Source of the DNA: Geminocystis sp. NIES-3708 | GTDB lineage: Bacteria; Cyanobacteriota; Cyanobacteriia; Cyanobacteriales; Cyanobacteriaceae | NCBI RefSeq assembly: GCF_001548095.1 | Contig: NZ_AP014815.1 | Coordinates: forward strand, 1,363,656-1,427,655 | Length of the DNA stretch: 64,000 nucleotides | Direction: 5' to 3' | Shown: piece after piece, positions 56,284 to 64,000 of the stretch | How the letters are laid out: each line of letters starts with the position of its first letter | Numbering within the stretch: position 1 is the first letter of the stretch | Notes under the pieces: model-generated | What the model saw: only the letters and a program-made list of their open reading frames with translations | Told to the model about the DNA's origin: nothing | Databases searched by the model: none | Made by a program: the position numbers and the translations under genes

Positions 56284-56946
56284 ATGAACATTAATCATCA
56301 ACCTAAAGTTATTTTTTTAGATGCTGTGGGTACAATTTTTGGCGTCAAAAATAGTGTTGGTGATATTTATACTCAACTAGCAAAAAAATATGGTGTTAAT
56401 CGAGAAGCACAGATAATTAATGATTGTTTTTATGAAGCTTTTAAAAATTCTCCCTCTCTTGCTTTTGACATAAAAAATAAAGAAGAAATCAAAAGATTAG
56501 AATTTCAGTGGTGGCAAAAAGTTACTTATAATACTTTTAATCGAGATGATGCTATAAAAGATTTTACAAATTTTGAAGACTTTTTTATAGAACTTTATAA
56601 TTACTTTAAAACTAGCCAACCTTGGTTTATTTATGATGATGTGATACCTAGTTTAAACCGATGGCAAAAACAAGGAATTGAGTTAGGTATTATTTCTAAT
56701 TTTGACACTCGAATTTATGATGTTTTAGATAACTTAAATTTAAAAAAATACTTTGAAACAATCACTATTTCTTCTTTAACAGGAGTCGCTAAACCTGATG
56801 AGAAAATTTTTTTGACTGCTTTAGCAAAACATAATTGTCAAGCCGAAAATGCTTGGTATATAGGAGATAGTGTTAAAGAAGATTATTGGGGGGCAAAATT
56901 CATAGGAATGAAAAGTTTTTGGCTAAATCGCAAAATGAAGGGGTAA
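56284..56946 (+). CDS. HAD-IA family hydrolase (HDHD3-like)
   Basis: A 220-aa haloacid-dehalogenase-fold protein: motif I FLDAVGTIFG with nucleophile D13, motif II IISNFD, motif III Lys in GVAKPDEKIF, and motif IV WYIGDSVKEDYWGAK. The second Asp of the usual DxD in motif I is replaced (D-A-V), as in HDHD3-type members, so phosphatase activity is uncertain. A helical cap lies at about 20-110. The substrate is unknown. Confidence 0.85.
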   Translation: MNINHQPKVIFLDAVGTIFGVKNSVGDIYTQLAKKYGVNREAQIINDCFYEAFKNSPSLAFDIKNKEEIKRLEFQWWQKVTYNTFNRDDAIKDFTNFEDFFIELYNYFKTSQPWFIYDDVIPSLNRWQKQGIELGIISNFDTRIYDVLDNLNLKKYFETITISSLTGVAKPDEKIFLTALAKHNCQAENAWYIGDSVKEDYWGAKFIGMKSFWLNRKMKG

Positions 56947-57215
56947 AAAAGAAAAAAAATAAAATCATTTTTAAGATAAGACTCATTTGACTTACATATT
57001 AAAATATCCATAAAATTTGAATAAACTTTTATTTGTTGCCTTTTTTCTTTTGCTTATCAACACCATTCCACTTAAATGAGATTCGTGTTAGCATGATTTT
57101 TGATAATCTGATAATTTCTGACATCTTAATCTTTTTAATCTTTATCCTTGAGGTAAAATCTGAGTTAAGATAAAAAGGATAAAATTACCATGCAAGATGG
57201 AGTAATGTTAATTCG

Positions 57216-57491
57216 ATGAGTAATATAAGCTATTTAGTTATTAATACAGTAACCAATTTTATTCAATTATATTTAATACTTATATTTGTGAGAATTCTTT
57301 TAAGTTGGTTTCAAACGGCAGAATGGGCAGGTAACGTCATTTCATTTTTAGCACCTATTACTGATCCTTATCTTAATATATTTCGTTCTTTTATACCCCC
57401 ATTAGGAGGTATAGATTTTTCTGCAATTTTAGCTATCTTTGTTTTGCAGTTAATTCCTCAATTGTTAATCTCTATCGTTGGAGTAATTTAA
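57216..57491 (+). CDS. YggT family membrane protein
   Basis: A 91-aa protein with two membrane helices around the conserved core FVRILLSWFQTAEW...LAPITDPYLNIFRSFIPPLGG. Cyanobacterial and plastid YggT proteins (Ycf19, CCB3 type) take part in cytochrome b6 haem attachment or thylakoid nucleoid organisation; which applies here is unclear. The stop overlaps that of the convergent gene by 4 bp. Confidence 0.88.
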   Translation: MSNISYLVINTVTNFIQLYLILIFVRILLSWFQTAEWAGNVISFLAPITDPYLNIFRSFIPPLGGIDFSAILAIFVLQLIPQLLISIVGVI

Positions 57492-57928
57492 AAGGTAGGA
57501 TAAACTTTGGTAGAGAAACCAGTGGCTTTAAATTGCTTTAGCTTTAAAGGAGTAGGCTGGTTAGATGGTACACTAATTCTTAACTCAAACTCACTTACTC
57601 CTGGTGGTACTTGCGTTAAAGCACCTAGTCTGGTACGATTTTGTAACGCTGGTTCATTATTTGCATCATAAATTCTTCCAAATACATCAGCATCATAGAG
57701 AATTTTCCCAGATGTGTTATTAGTCTTACCTGTAATTAAATAACAAGTAGCGGGTAAAGCACTACCTCCACTGGTGACACTACCTTCTCCAACTCCTGCT
57801 GGACATTCTTTATATGACACGTCTGTAACTTTTATCTTTACAAGAGCTTCTGCGGAAGGGGTTAAGATTATGGTTAACAGAAAAAAGGAAATTGATAGAG
57901 TAATAATAGCGAAAAGGCGACGAAGCAT
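57488..57928 (-). CDS. secreted conserved hypothetical protein
   Basis: A 146-aa protein with a clear signal peptide (about 1-28, ending PSAEA) and a small beta-rich mature domain (VKIKVTDVSYKECPAGVGEG, ATCYLITGKTNNTSGKILYD). It contains two Cys. The pattern resembles FxLYD-type extracellular proteins and recurs in cyanobacteria, with no known role. It converges on yggT with a 4-bp overlap. Confidence 0.7.
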   Translation of the reverse strand: MLRRLFAIITLSISFFLLTIILTPSAEALVKIKVTDVSYKECPAGVGEGSVTSGGSALPATCYLITGKTNNTSGKILYDADVFGRIYDANNEPALQNRTRLGALTQVPPGVSEFELRISVPSNQPTPLKLKQFKATGFSTKVYPTF

Positions 57929-58172
57929 AATTTTTTATCTAATTTAATTAGATGGACGAGATGATTTTTCTCTATTTTACCCGTCAATTGTCAACTATAA
58001 AATTTGAATTAAGCTATAGTAAGATTTATTGCTTTAATTTTTAACTCTTCACAAATGATTTAGCATTGGGATAATAGTATTTTTCAATTCAACTAAACAT
58101 AAGTAAAACTGTTATTCCTTAGACATCCTAATCAATAAAATTAAAGATGATTTGTTTTGACTTTAATTGTCG

Positions 58173-58712
58173 TTATTTCAAATCCAATAAACCTTCTTCT
58201 TTTAATTTTGGATTGAAGCGAATTTCCAAGGTTATATTACGACTTAGTAGTTTTTGTTTTACCTCTTCTTCTAATCTTCTGGCTACTTTTTTAAGTAACT
58301 TAATTTTCCCTAATTCATCATTTTGCTGATACTCTTTTTTATCATCTTCTGTCATTGTCAGTTTAGCATCGATGGCTTGAGTCCACAAAAATTCTTCCTC
58401 ACTGTTACCTTTTGGTAAATTTTTATTTTCCGTTAACCAATTACTACGAATTTCTTCTAAAATAGTGCGACTGGGGCGCTCAATCACATAAAATTTTAGC
58501 CAGTAACATTTATCAGTTTGTCTAACTAAATGTTGCTTTAAACTCATGAATAAATTGCGAGAATAGCCAACATATTCTAAGGTTTTATCTTCATTGAAAA
58601 TAGCATAAATTCCAATTTTACCTTCTAATTCAGGATTTATCATTCCCTTTTCGTCTATATAAGAAATAAACTTTAAATCTTTAAGTAAAATTTTTGAATA
58701 AGAATCAGACAT
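58173..58712 (-). CDS. GIY-YIG nuclease-domain protein
   Basis: A 179-aa protein with a GIY-YIG motif pair near the N-terminus: GKIGIYAIFNEDKTLEYVGYSRNLFMS at about 30-57. The rest (EEEFLWTQAIDAKLTMTEDD, then a basic helical tail) matches a cyanobacterial and plant plastid family of stand-alone GIY-YIG proteins. A catalytic Arg and Glu are plausibly present (SRNLF, EEIRSNW), but the substrate is unknown. Confidence 0.8.
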   Translation of the reverse strand: MSDSYSKILLKDLKFISYIDEKGMINPELEGKIGIYAIFNEDKTLEYVGYSRNLFMSLKQHLVRQTDKCYWLKFYVIERPSRTILEEIRSNWLTENKNLPKGNSEEEFLWTQAIDAKLTMTEDDKKEYQQNDELGKIKLLKKVARRLEEEVKQKLLSRNITLEIRFNPKLKEEGLLDLK

Positions 58713-58821
58713 TTTTAAATAATTGATAATTGACAGTGAGAAAAAATCTTTAATTCCTAATTTTTAAATCTGATACGGATAATTCATTAATTATCCCTAC
58801 TAATTCCTAATTCCTAATTTC

Positions 58822-59193
58822 TTATTTACCAATTTTTGATGCCATGTCTTTAAAAGTTGCTAAACTAGGACCTGGACGACGACGAGATTGTGGTACATTG
58901 TTGGTAACATACTTTCCAGCAAAATTTTCTCCTTCTGTGGCAGAAGCACTACTATTACTTTGATTAGAGTAATTTTTGATAGCTTTTACCCAATCTGGTA
59001 CATCATAACTTATATCAGCTTTAGGCTTAATCGTTGTAGCTGCAACGGTTTCTTTTTCTTCTGTGATTGATGTTTTTAAGGTGGATTCTTCTTTATTTTC
59101 CTCTACTTGTGCTGAGGATTCATTTTCAGTTTTAGTCTCAATCTCTAAAAAATAGTTTTTTTCTTTTTTCCCAAAAAATTTATTTAATGCCAT
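58822..59193 (-). CDS. small conserved hypothetical protein, low complexity
   Basis: A 123-aa hydrophilic protein rich in Glu, Lys, Thr and Ser. A central disordered region (VEENKEESTLKTSITEEKET) lies between a basic N-terminus (MALNKFFGKKEKNYFLEIE) and a C-terminal segment RRRPGPSLATFKDMASKIGK that looks like a conserved short motif. No membrane segment or known domain is seen. The 175 bp upstream, before tmk's end, hold no other gene. Confidence 0.6.
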   Translation of the reverse strand: MALNKFFGKKEKNYFLEIETKTENESSAQVEENKEESTLKTSITEEKETVAATTIKPKADISYDVPDWVKAIKNYSNQSNSSASATEGENFAGKYVTNNVPQSRRRPGPSLATFKDMASKIGK

Positions 59194-59368
59194 GTTTGTT
59201 TTTAAGTTAATTTTAAAATTTGTGTTTAGTTTTCAGCAGTCTATATATTATCAATATAGCTTTTGCTCATGATTATGAATATATCAGAATTTGTGTCGTT
59301 ATTTTTTAAAAAATTTCTTGTTTTCTCTAAGAATAAATACTTATTGTTTTGATAAATAACAATTCTCC

Positions 59369-60004
59369 TCATCTTACTCTTTCTAAAGAATTGACTATTT
59401 CTTTGTGTATTACTTCTTTCATTTTAGTGGCATCAATTTTTACATAAGGATATTCATATTGACTTAAAATTCTTTCAAAATTTTCTTTAACTCTGGTTAA
59501 TTTTTCTTTAGTTTCATATATTTCTAAGATAGCACGATTGCTAATTCTATTCAAAGCTATATCGACAGGTATATCTAAATAAATTAATAAATCTGGAGGA
59601 GGAAAATCTCGATTTAATAAACTAACAAATTGAAAATCTTTTTCAGTTTTAGCATTATAAGCAAGGGAAGAAAAATAATATCTAGTAGTAATAACATGAG
59701 TATTTTCTTGGATAAGTTTTTGTACACCATCAATATTATTATATAAATGATAGTGACGATCAGCGGCAAATAAATAAGCCATTTGTTGATCAAATAAATC
59801 TTGGTTAATAAAATTATTTTGATGGGCTAAAAATTCTCTTAATAATTTTCCTATTTTACCAGAAGAAGGTTCAGGACTTACTATTGCTTTTTTTTGTTTA
59901 TTGATAAAATATCTTTCTAGTAAATTAGCTTGGGTAGTACTTCCTGCACCATCTATTCCTTCTAACACAATAAAATAACCTTGCTTTTTTTTCTGATAAA
60001 TCAT
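59369..60004 (-). CDS. tmk: thymidylate kinase-like protein with altered P-loop
   Basis: A 211-aa protein with the order of thymidylate kinase: P-loop VLEGIDGAGSTTQANLL (about 13-29), lid and substrate residues AADRHYHL, and TRYYFSSLAYNA (the DR(Y/F)-type substrate loop as TRY), then LIYLDIPVDIALNRI. The enzyme converts dTMP to dTDP. The P-loop Lys (GxGKTT) is Ser here, although the rest is intact. Variants with Ser or Thr at this place occur in some tmk lineages, so it may still work. It lies 7 bp after the flavoprotein gene, apparently in one operon. Confidence 0.85.
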   Translation of the reverse strand: MIYQKKKQGYFIVLEGIDGAGSTTQANLLERYFINKQKKAIVSPEPSSGKIGKLLREFLAHQNNFINQDLFDQQMAYLFAADRHYHLYNNIDGVQKLIQENTHVITTRYYFSSLAYNAKTEKDFQFVSLLNRDFPPPDLLIYLDIPVDIALNRISNRAILEIYETKEKLTRVKENFERILSQYEYPYVKIDATKMKEVIHKEIVNSLERVR

Positions 60005-60011
60005 ATTTAAT

Positions 60012-61355
60012 TTACATTCTTTTCCAAATAAAAAAAGTTTCTAATAAATTCATTATAAACTGATGTTGTGTATTATTTTTTGCTAACCAGACTTGTTGAA
60101 TATTTCTAACTATTTCTAGTGATTTTAGTTGACTAAATTTAAGTTTAAATAAGTCGCTTAAAACTTTTTTTTGTTTAATTAATAATGTTATTCCTGTTAA
60201 TATTTCTTCCAATTCAAATCCTAAACCATGAAAACCAAGTAAATTATTATTATCGTCTAAAATAATTTTGATAAAGATGTTATTCTCCCCTAAACTTAAA
60301 CCAGAAAATAAATTAGAATTAATAATTAAAGTTTTGATATTTTTATTAGATAATAACCTTGCTTGTTTTTCTGTATATCCCACCCGATAAAGAGGAGGAT
60401 TAGTTGATAAAATATAAGGAATATGATAATAATTTATCTTTTGCCAAGGAAAAAATAAACTATTATTAACAGCAATTTTAATTTCATATTCTGTTACATT
60501 GTCTAAGTTATAACCTCCTAATAAATCTCCACAAGCATACACTTGGTGATGTTGAGTTTGTAATTTATTATTAACTAATATTTTTCCTTTTTCTGATTTA
60601 ATACCTAGGTTATCTAACCTTAATTTATTTTCTTTCAAAAAAATATGATTAGTAACAATAATTATTTGATTATCAGTGTCACCATTGTGATGAAAATTAT
60701 TTATATGAGATTGAGTATATATTTTAATTCCTTGAGATTCTAATATTAATTGCAACTGAAAAGAAATATCTTCATCTTCTGTTGGTAAAATTTGTTGATT
60801 TTGATTTACTAAAGTTATATTTTTACCAAGAGTTATTAATTTATTGGCTAAATAAATTGCTGAAATATCATCACCAAAGATTACAATATTTTGCGGTAAA
60901 TTATTCCAATTATCTTGAGAAAGGAGATGATTAATCTGAATATGATTATCAGTCTCTAAAATATTTTCTAAAAATAGTTGATGAGGAATACTAGCTAATA
61001 AATAAGATGATGATTTTAGCTGATATTTACTTGTTAATAAAGTTAGATTTTTATGGTTATGAAAATAACAGTTACTTTTAATTATATCAACTTCTAATAA
61101 TTCTAAATTCAGTAAAGATTTTTGCATTAAAATAAGTTTTTTTTCTGCAATAAATTCTTGACAACTGATGTTATTATTTAATCTTAATAAATCATCTTTA
61201 AATTCTAATACAAAACTCTGATTATCATTTTCTTCTAAATAATCACTATCAATCACTAAAGCAACTCTAGCTCCTAATTTTGCTGCATATTCTGCCGCTA
61301 AAATGCCTTGTTTTGTACCACCAATCACAACTAAATCATAGTGAAATTTCATCAA
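60012..61355 (-). CDS. FAD/NAD(P)-dependent oxidoreductase (pyridine nucleotide-disulfide type, no redox Cys pair)
   Basis: A 447-aa flavoprotein. The N-terminal FAD dinucleotide fold is DLVVIGGTKQGILAAEYAAK, the NAD(P) fold IVIFGDDISAIYLANKLITL lies at about 157-176, and the FAD-binding end is VYACGDLLGGY. The C-terminal dimerisation domain (about 340-447) is present. The active-site CxxxxC that follows the first fold in mercuric and lipoamide reductases is absent, so it is not a classical disulfide reductase. Its substrate is unknown. It sits between the response regulator and tmk in a probable operon (gaps 15 and 7 bp). Confidence 0.85.
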   Translation of the reverse strand: MMKFHYDLVVIGGTKQGILAAEYAAKLGARVALVIDSDYLEENDNQSFVLEFKDDLLRLNNNISCQEFIAEKKLILMQKSLLNLELLEVDIIKSNCYFHNHKNLTLLTSKYQLKSSSYLLASIPHQLFLENILETDNHIQINHLLSQDNWNNLPQNIVIFGDDISAIYLANKLITLGKNITLVNQNQQILPTEDEDISFQLQLILESQGIKIYTQSHINNFHHNGDTDNQIIIVTNHIFLKENKLRLDNLGIKSEKGKILVNNKLQTQHHQVYACGDLLGGYNLDNVTEYEIKIAVNNSLFFPWQKINYYHIPYILSTNPPLYRVGYTEKQARLLSNKNIKTLIINSNLFSGLSLGENNIFIKIILDDNNNLLGFHGLGFELEEILTGITLLIKQKKVLSDLFKLKFSQLKSLEIVRNIQQVWLAKNNTQHQFIMNLLETFFIWKRM

Positions 61356-61370
61356 ATTCTAATTTTTTAT

Positions 61371-62030
61371 CTACATTATTTTATTAGTAAAAACAAAACT
61401 TACTAATTCTGTTCGATTAGCAGAATCAGTTTTTTTCAATAAATTACTAACATATTTTTCAACTGTTTTCGGACTTAAAAATAATTTTTCTGCTATTTTT
61501 AAATTAGAAAAACCTTTAATTAGTAGATGTAAAACTTCTGTTTCTCTTTTTGTAAATCTAAAATTATTTTTGATTGATACATCATCATTGATTATCGAAA
61601 TAGATTCTTCATAATTAATATTATCAATTTCCGTAAATAATAATTCTGACTGAATAATTTGTGATCTATCTAATAAATGACGTACAACAGCAGATAATTC
61701 GTCTGGTTGAAAGGGTTTTGGTAAGTAAATATCACAACCAGCTTGATAACCACTAATTTTATCTTGGGTTGAGTGTTTATTAGTTAAAAAGACTACGGGT
61801 AATAAACGAAAATGAGGATTTTGTCGTAACTCTTTGACTAAATTATAACCATCTTTATGAGGCATTCTAATATCAGAAATTAAAAGATGAGGATGATATT
61901 TATGAGCTAATGAGAGAGCTTCTTGACCATCGGAAGCTAAAATAACAGAATAACCATGTAATTCTAAACAATCTTTGATTAATCTTCTAATGGTAAGATC
62001 ATCATCTGTGACGAGGATTTGCAGAGGCAT
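61371..62030 (-). CDS. NarL/LuxR-type response regulator (Ycf29-like)
   Basis: A 219-aa protein. The receiver domain (about 1-120) has an acidic pocket D10/D11 and phosphoacceptor D53 (HLLISDIRMPHKDGY). A C-terminal LuxR helix-turn-helix (about 155-215) reads FTKRETEVLHLLIKGFSNLK then LFLSPKTVEKYVSNLL. The pairing and wording match the cyanobacterial and algal-plastid Ycf29 group. Cognate kinase and targets are unknown. It heads a probable operon with the flavoprotein and tmk genes. Confidence 0.9.
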   Translation of the reverse strand: MPLQILVTDDDLTIRRLIKDCLELHGYSVILASDGQEALSLAHKYHPHLLISDIRMPHKDGYNLVKELRQNPHFRLLPVVFLTNKHSTQDKISGYQAGCDIYLPKPFQPDELSAVVRHLLDRSQIIQSELLFTEIDNINYEESISIINDDVSIKNNFRFTKRETEVLHLLIKGFSNLKIAEKLFLSPKTVEKYVSNLLKKTDSANRTELVSFVFTNKIM

Positions 62031-62252
62031 AATGTCAACTTAACAACAAATTATATGGTCATGCTAATCTTATTTTAGCTTAAATTTTGCTTGTATTCAA
62101 ACATTAATTAATTTTAATAATTATCAATTTTTTATATAATTTTAATAATTAAAATTAACATAACTAGATTAAATTTAATAAATCCATTATAAAATAAAAA
62201 AAAATTTTGTACAATAGATCAAATTAATTTGACATTTTACTGAAAAATCTTT

Positions 62253-63032
62253 ATGACTAAACTGAGTATTATATTTTCAACTTTCTTCACAGCTATTCTT
62301 TTTCCCTTTTCCGTGAGTGCCGAAAATGTCACTCATTTAACTCAATTATTAAACACTAAACAGTGTGAAAATTGTGATTTAACCCAAGTAGGTTTAGTCA
62401 TGACTAATTTAACAGGGGCAAACTTAAGAGGTGCAAACCTGATGGGGGCAAATTTAAGTCGTGCCAATTTGACAGGGGCAGATTTAAGTAATGCAAATTT
62501 AAGTGGTGCATCTTTTCATGGGGCAAATCTTTCTGGGGCAAATCTTTCTGGGGCGGTGTTAAATAATAGTGATTTTAGAAATGCCTATGTTCAAGGTATT
62601 ATTTTAAATGGCACAGATATATCAAGTGCTCACATACAAGGAGTTGTAGGGATTCCTGCTAATGCTGGTAACGCAGAGCAATTTTATTTATGGGGTGTTT
62701 CGGAAGACAAAAAAGGAAATTATCCTATGGCGGTAAAATATTATTCCCAAGCCATCGAAATGAATCCAGATTTCGCTCAAGCCTATCTAGGTAGAGCAAT
62801 TATTAAATCTCGTTATGGGCAAACTAACCCTGCCATCAAAGATGGAGAAAAAGCAGAAGAATTATTTAAAGCTCAAGATAACTCCGATGGTTATGTATTA
62901 TCTAATCGTTTTATACAATTAGTCAAAGCCCGTACTGAATCTGAAGCCAATGATGGAAACGAAGGAAGTCCTGCATTTGTACAAATTGTCAACTCTGTCG
63001 CTCCTTTGTTGTTTAAATTATTGCTTCCTTAA
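62253..63032 (+). CDS. secreted pentapeptide-repeat protein with TPR tail
   Basis: A 259-aa protein: a signal peptide (about 1-23, ending VSAEN), a CENCDLTQVGL motif, then about fourteen A(N/D)LxGANL-type pentapeptide repeats (about 45-125) forming a right-handed helix, and a C-terminal region with two TPR motifs (about 143-205, YPMAVKYYSQAIEMNPDFAQ). The combination is common in cyanobacteria and probably serves protein-protein contacts in the periplasm or lumen. The exact role is unknown. Confidence 0.85.
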   Translation: MTKLSIIFSTFFTAILFPFSVSAENVTHLTQLLNTKQCENCDLTQVGLVMTNLTGANLRGANLMGANLSRANLTGADLSNANLSGASFHGANLSGANLSGAVLNNSDFRNAYVQGIILNGTDISSAHIQGVVGIPANAGNAEQFYLWGVSEDKKGNYPMAVKYYSQAIEMNPDFAQAYLGRAIIKSRYGQTNPAIKDGEKAEELFKAQDNSDGYVLSNRFIQLVKARTESEANDGNEGSPAFVQIVNSVAPLLFKLLLP

Positions 63033-63069
63033 ATTCAATCAATAATATTTTTCATGTTTATTATCAAAA

Positions 63070-63336
63070 ATGATTCGAGTCATGACATTACCAAATACCC
63101 TTGCACAAATAACTATTACTAATCAATGTTGGCAAAAAGGAAATATAGAAGGAAAAGTTAATGCGGGAAATTATCAATGGTTTTTTTTATGGCATTTTCG
63201 TCAGGGAAAATTATCTGTAAAACCTATTTTTGGACGTAGTTTGATTCAAGAACCCTTGTGTCGCTTTTTAGAAACACATGATTATCAATTAGAAGTAGGA
63301 GGAGATTATCAGTTTTGTTTAAGGGCAAAGCTATGA
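63070..63336 (+). CDS. DUF3146-family small protein
   Basis: An 88-aa (or 84-aa from the Met at codon 5) soluble protein whose phrases AGNYQWFFLWHFRQGKLSVK and GRSLIQEPLCRFLETHDYQL match the cyanobacterial DUF3146 family. No function is known. It lies between the pentapeptide gene and pcxA on the same strand. Confidence 0.75.
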   Translation: MIRVMTLPNTLAQITITNQCWQKGNIEGKVNAGNYQWFFLWHFRQGKLSVKPIFGRSLIQEPLCRFLETHDYQLEVGGDYQFCLRAKL

Positions 63337-63424
63337 TTATTCATCATTTACACCTAATTGATAATTATTATTAGATTATTGAGATAAAATATTTGTTTAA
63401 TCATGTTATTTTACTTGGCATTCC

Positions 63425-64000
63425 ATGTTTAATCGTTTTCTCCGCTCTACTAAACGCTGGATTGGTAATAATTCTCAAAACGCTTTAGAAGAAGCATATC
63501 AAAGAGCATTAGCCATCAAGAAAATCGAATCAGAACATTTTGCCGGCCAAAAAATTGATCTCAATAATTGTAATTACGGGGATAAAGTTTTTGCTTATTT
63601 TGAAGGGGAATTACGTTCAAACTTACGCATCATTGACGTAAAAATTAATCAATTTAAAGCCAGTAAATCGGTTCATAATTTTTTTGAGAATAATCATAAA
63701 CAAGGATATGATCCCATCGATAATAGTTATACACAGGAGCTAATCTTAGAAAGATTAAATTTTATTGATCAAGTTATTAATAAATACAACAATTACAATA
63801 CATCACTCAAAACTGTAGAAATAACAAAAGAAAACATTGCTGATAATGGACAATCTTTGTCGAAGGAGAATAAATTATCGAAATCATCAATTATTAATAA
63901 TTCATCCACTAATATTCCATCTAGTAACGAGAAAATATCAGGGAAGACAAGTGTATTGCCTCGTTCTTTTTTAAGAACTTTAGATCGAATTAAACAAGAA
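63425..64000 (+). CDS. pcxA: proton extrusion protein PcxA, N-terminal part (runs off window)
   Basis: An open frame from the ATG at 63425 continues to the window edge (192 codons) without a stop. The N-terminus reads MFNRFLRSTKRWIGNNSQNA then LEEAYQRALAIKKIESEHFA and YGDKVFAYFEGELRSNLRII, matching the soluble N-terminal region of PcxA (CotA/CemA), which drives light-dependent proton extrusion. The membrane domain would follow outside the window. The Asn/Ser-rich stretch at the end is a linker. Confidence 0.8.
   Translation, partial: MFNRFLRSTKRWIGNNSQNALEEAYQRALAIKKIESEHFAGQKIDLNNCNYGDKVFAYFEGELRSNLRIIDVKINQFKASKSVHNFFENNHKQGYDPIDNSYTQELILERLNFIDQVINKYNNYNTSLKTVEITKENIADNGQSLSKENKLSKSSIINNSSTNIPSSNEKISGKTSVLPRSFLRTLDRIKQE

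Overview
The window looks like an AT-rich unicellular cyanobacterium chromosome. It has photosystem II genes (psbZ, psb28), a PcxA-type proton extrusion gene at the right edge, an SLH-domain porin, DUF3172 and DUF3146 proteins, and many HIP1-type GCGATCGC sites. The genus (something like Cyanobacterium or Geminocystis) is an inference only.

Layout. 1-10162 is ordinary chromosome: a partial TamB, an SLH porin, an ABC exporter, a holin-like membrane protein, ribH, psbZ, hypotheticals, a DICT/HD protein and an AhpC-like protein. 10681-14472 is a single-chain restriction-modification enzyme (nuclease + N6-MTase + two specificity modules). It sits against 14481-14541, which reads as the right end of an older, otherwise missing Tn7-like element. 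14548-38726 is a complete 24,179-bp Tn7-like transposon. It has 26-bp terminal inverted repeats (25/26 match), a perfect 5-bp target duplication AGGTG (14543-14547 / 38727-38731), three spaced TnsB-type sites on the left and tandem 20-bp sites on the right. The right end lies about 24 bp past the glmS stop codon, the classical attTn7 position and orientation. 38751-64000 is ordinary chromosome again: glmS, DUF3172, a PAS-GGDEF-EAL protein, a fructosamine-kinase-like protein, trpE, an LCP protein, a mannose-1-phosphate guanylyltransferase, an SLC13 permease, moaB, psb28, a decayed cobL, NUDIX, HAD, YggT, tmk, a flavoprotein, a NarL regulator, a pentapeptide/TPR protein and partial pcxA.

The transposon. 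A tightly overlapping operon tnsA-tnsB-tnsC-tnsD1-tnsD2 (23189 to 14711, minus strand) gives a heteromeric TnsAB transposase, the TnsC ATPase and two full-length TnsD/TniQ target selectors. Diverging from tnsA is a putative DndB/DGQHR-like gene. The rest is a complete type I CRISPR-Cas locus of the Myxococcus-dev (MYXAN, I-B-like) architecture: WYL regulator, cas6, HD-helicase cas3, cas8, cas7 and cas5 on the minus strand, a cas4-cas1 fusion and cas2 on the plus strand, and two convergent CRISPR arrays (29 and 24 repeats, 36 bp). The arrays share leader motifs at identical spacing. Interference and adaptation genes all look intact, unlike described CRISPR-associated transposons, which lack cas3 and adaptation genes. 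I therefore read it mainly as a mobile defence cargo, with RNA-guided transposition possible but unproven.

The most unusual feature is a near-perfect CRISPR repeat inside the cas5 reading frame, in crRNA orientation. Its handle TTGATCAC is preserved and its stem carries a compensatory G-C to A-U change. Two further repeat-like hairpins lie upstream of cas7 and cas6 on the same mRNA strand. Together they suggest that Cas6 may cut or bind the cas operon transcript and autoregulate it.
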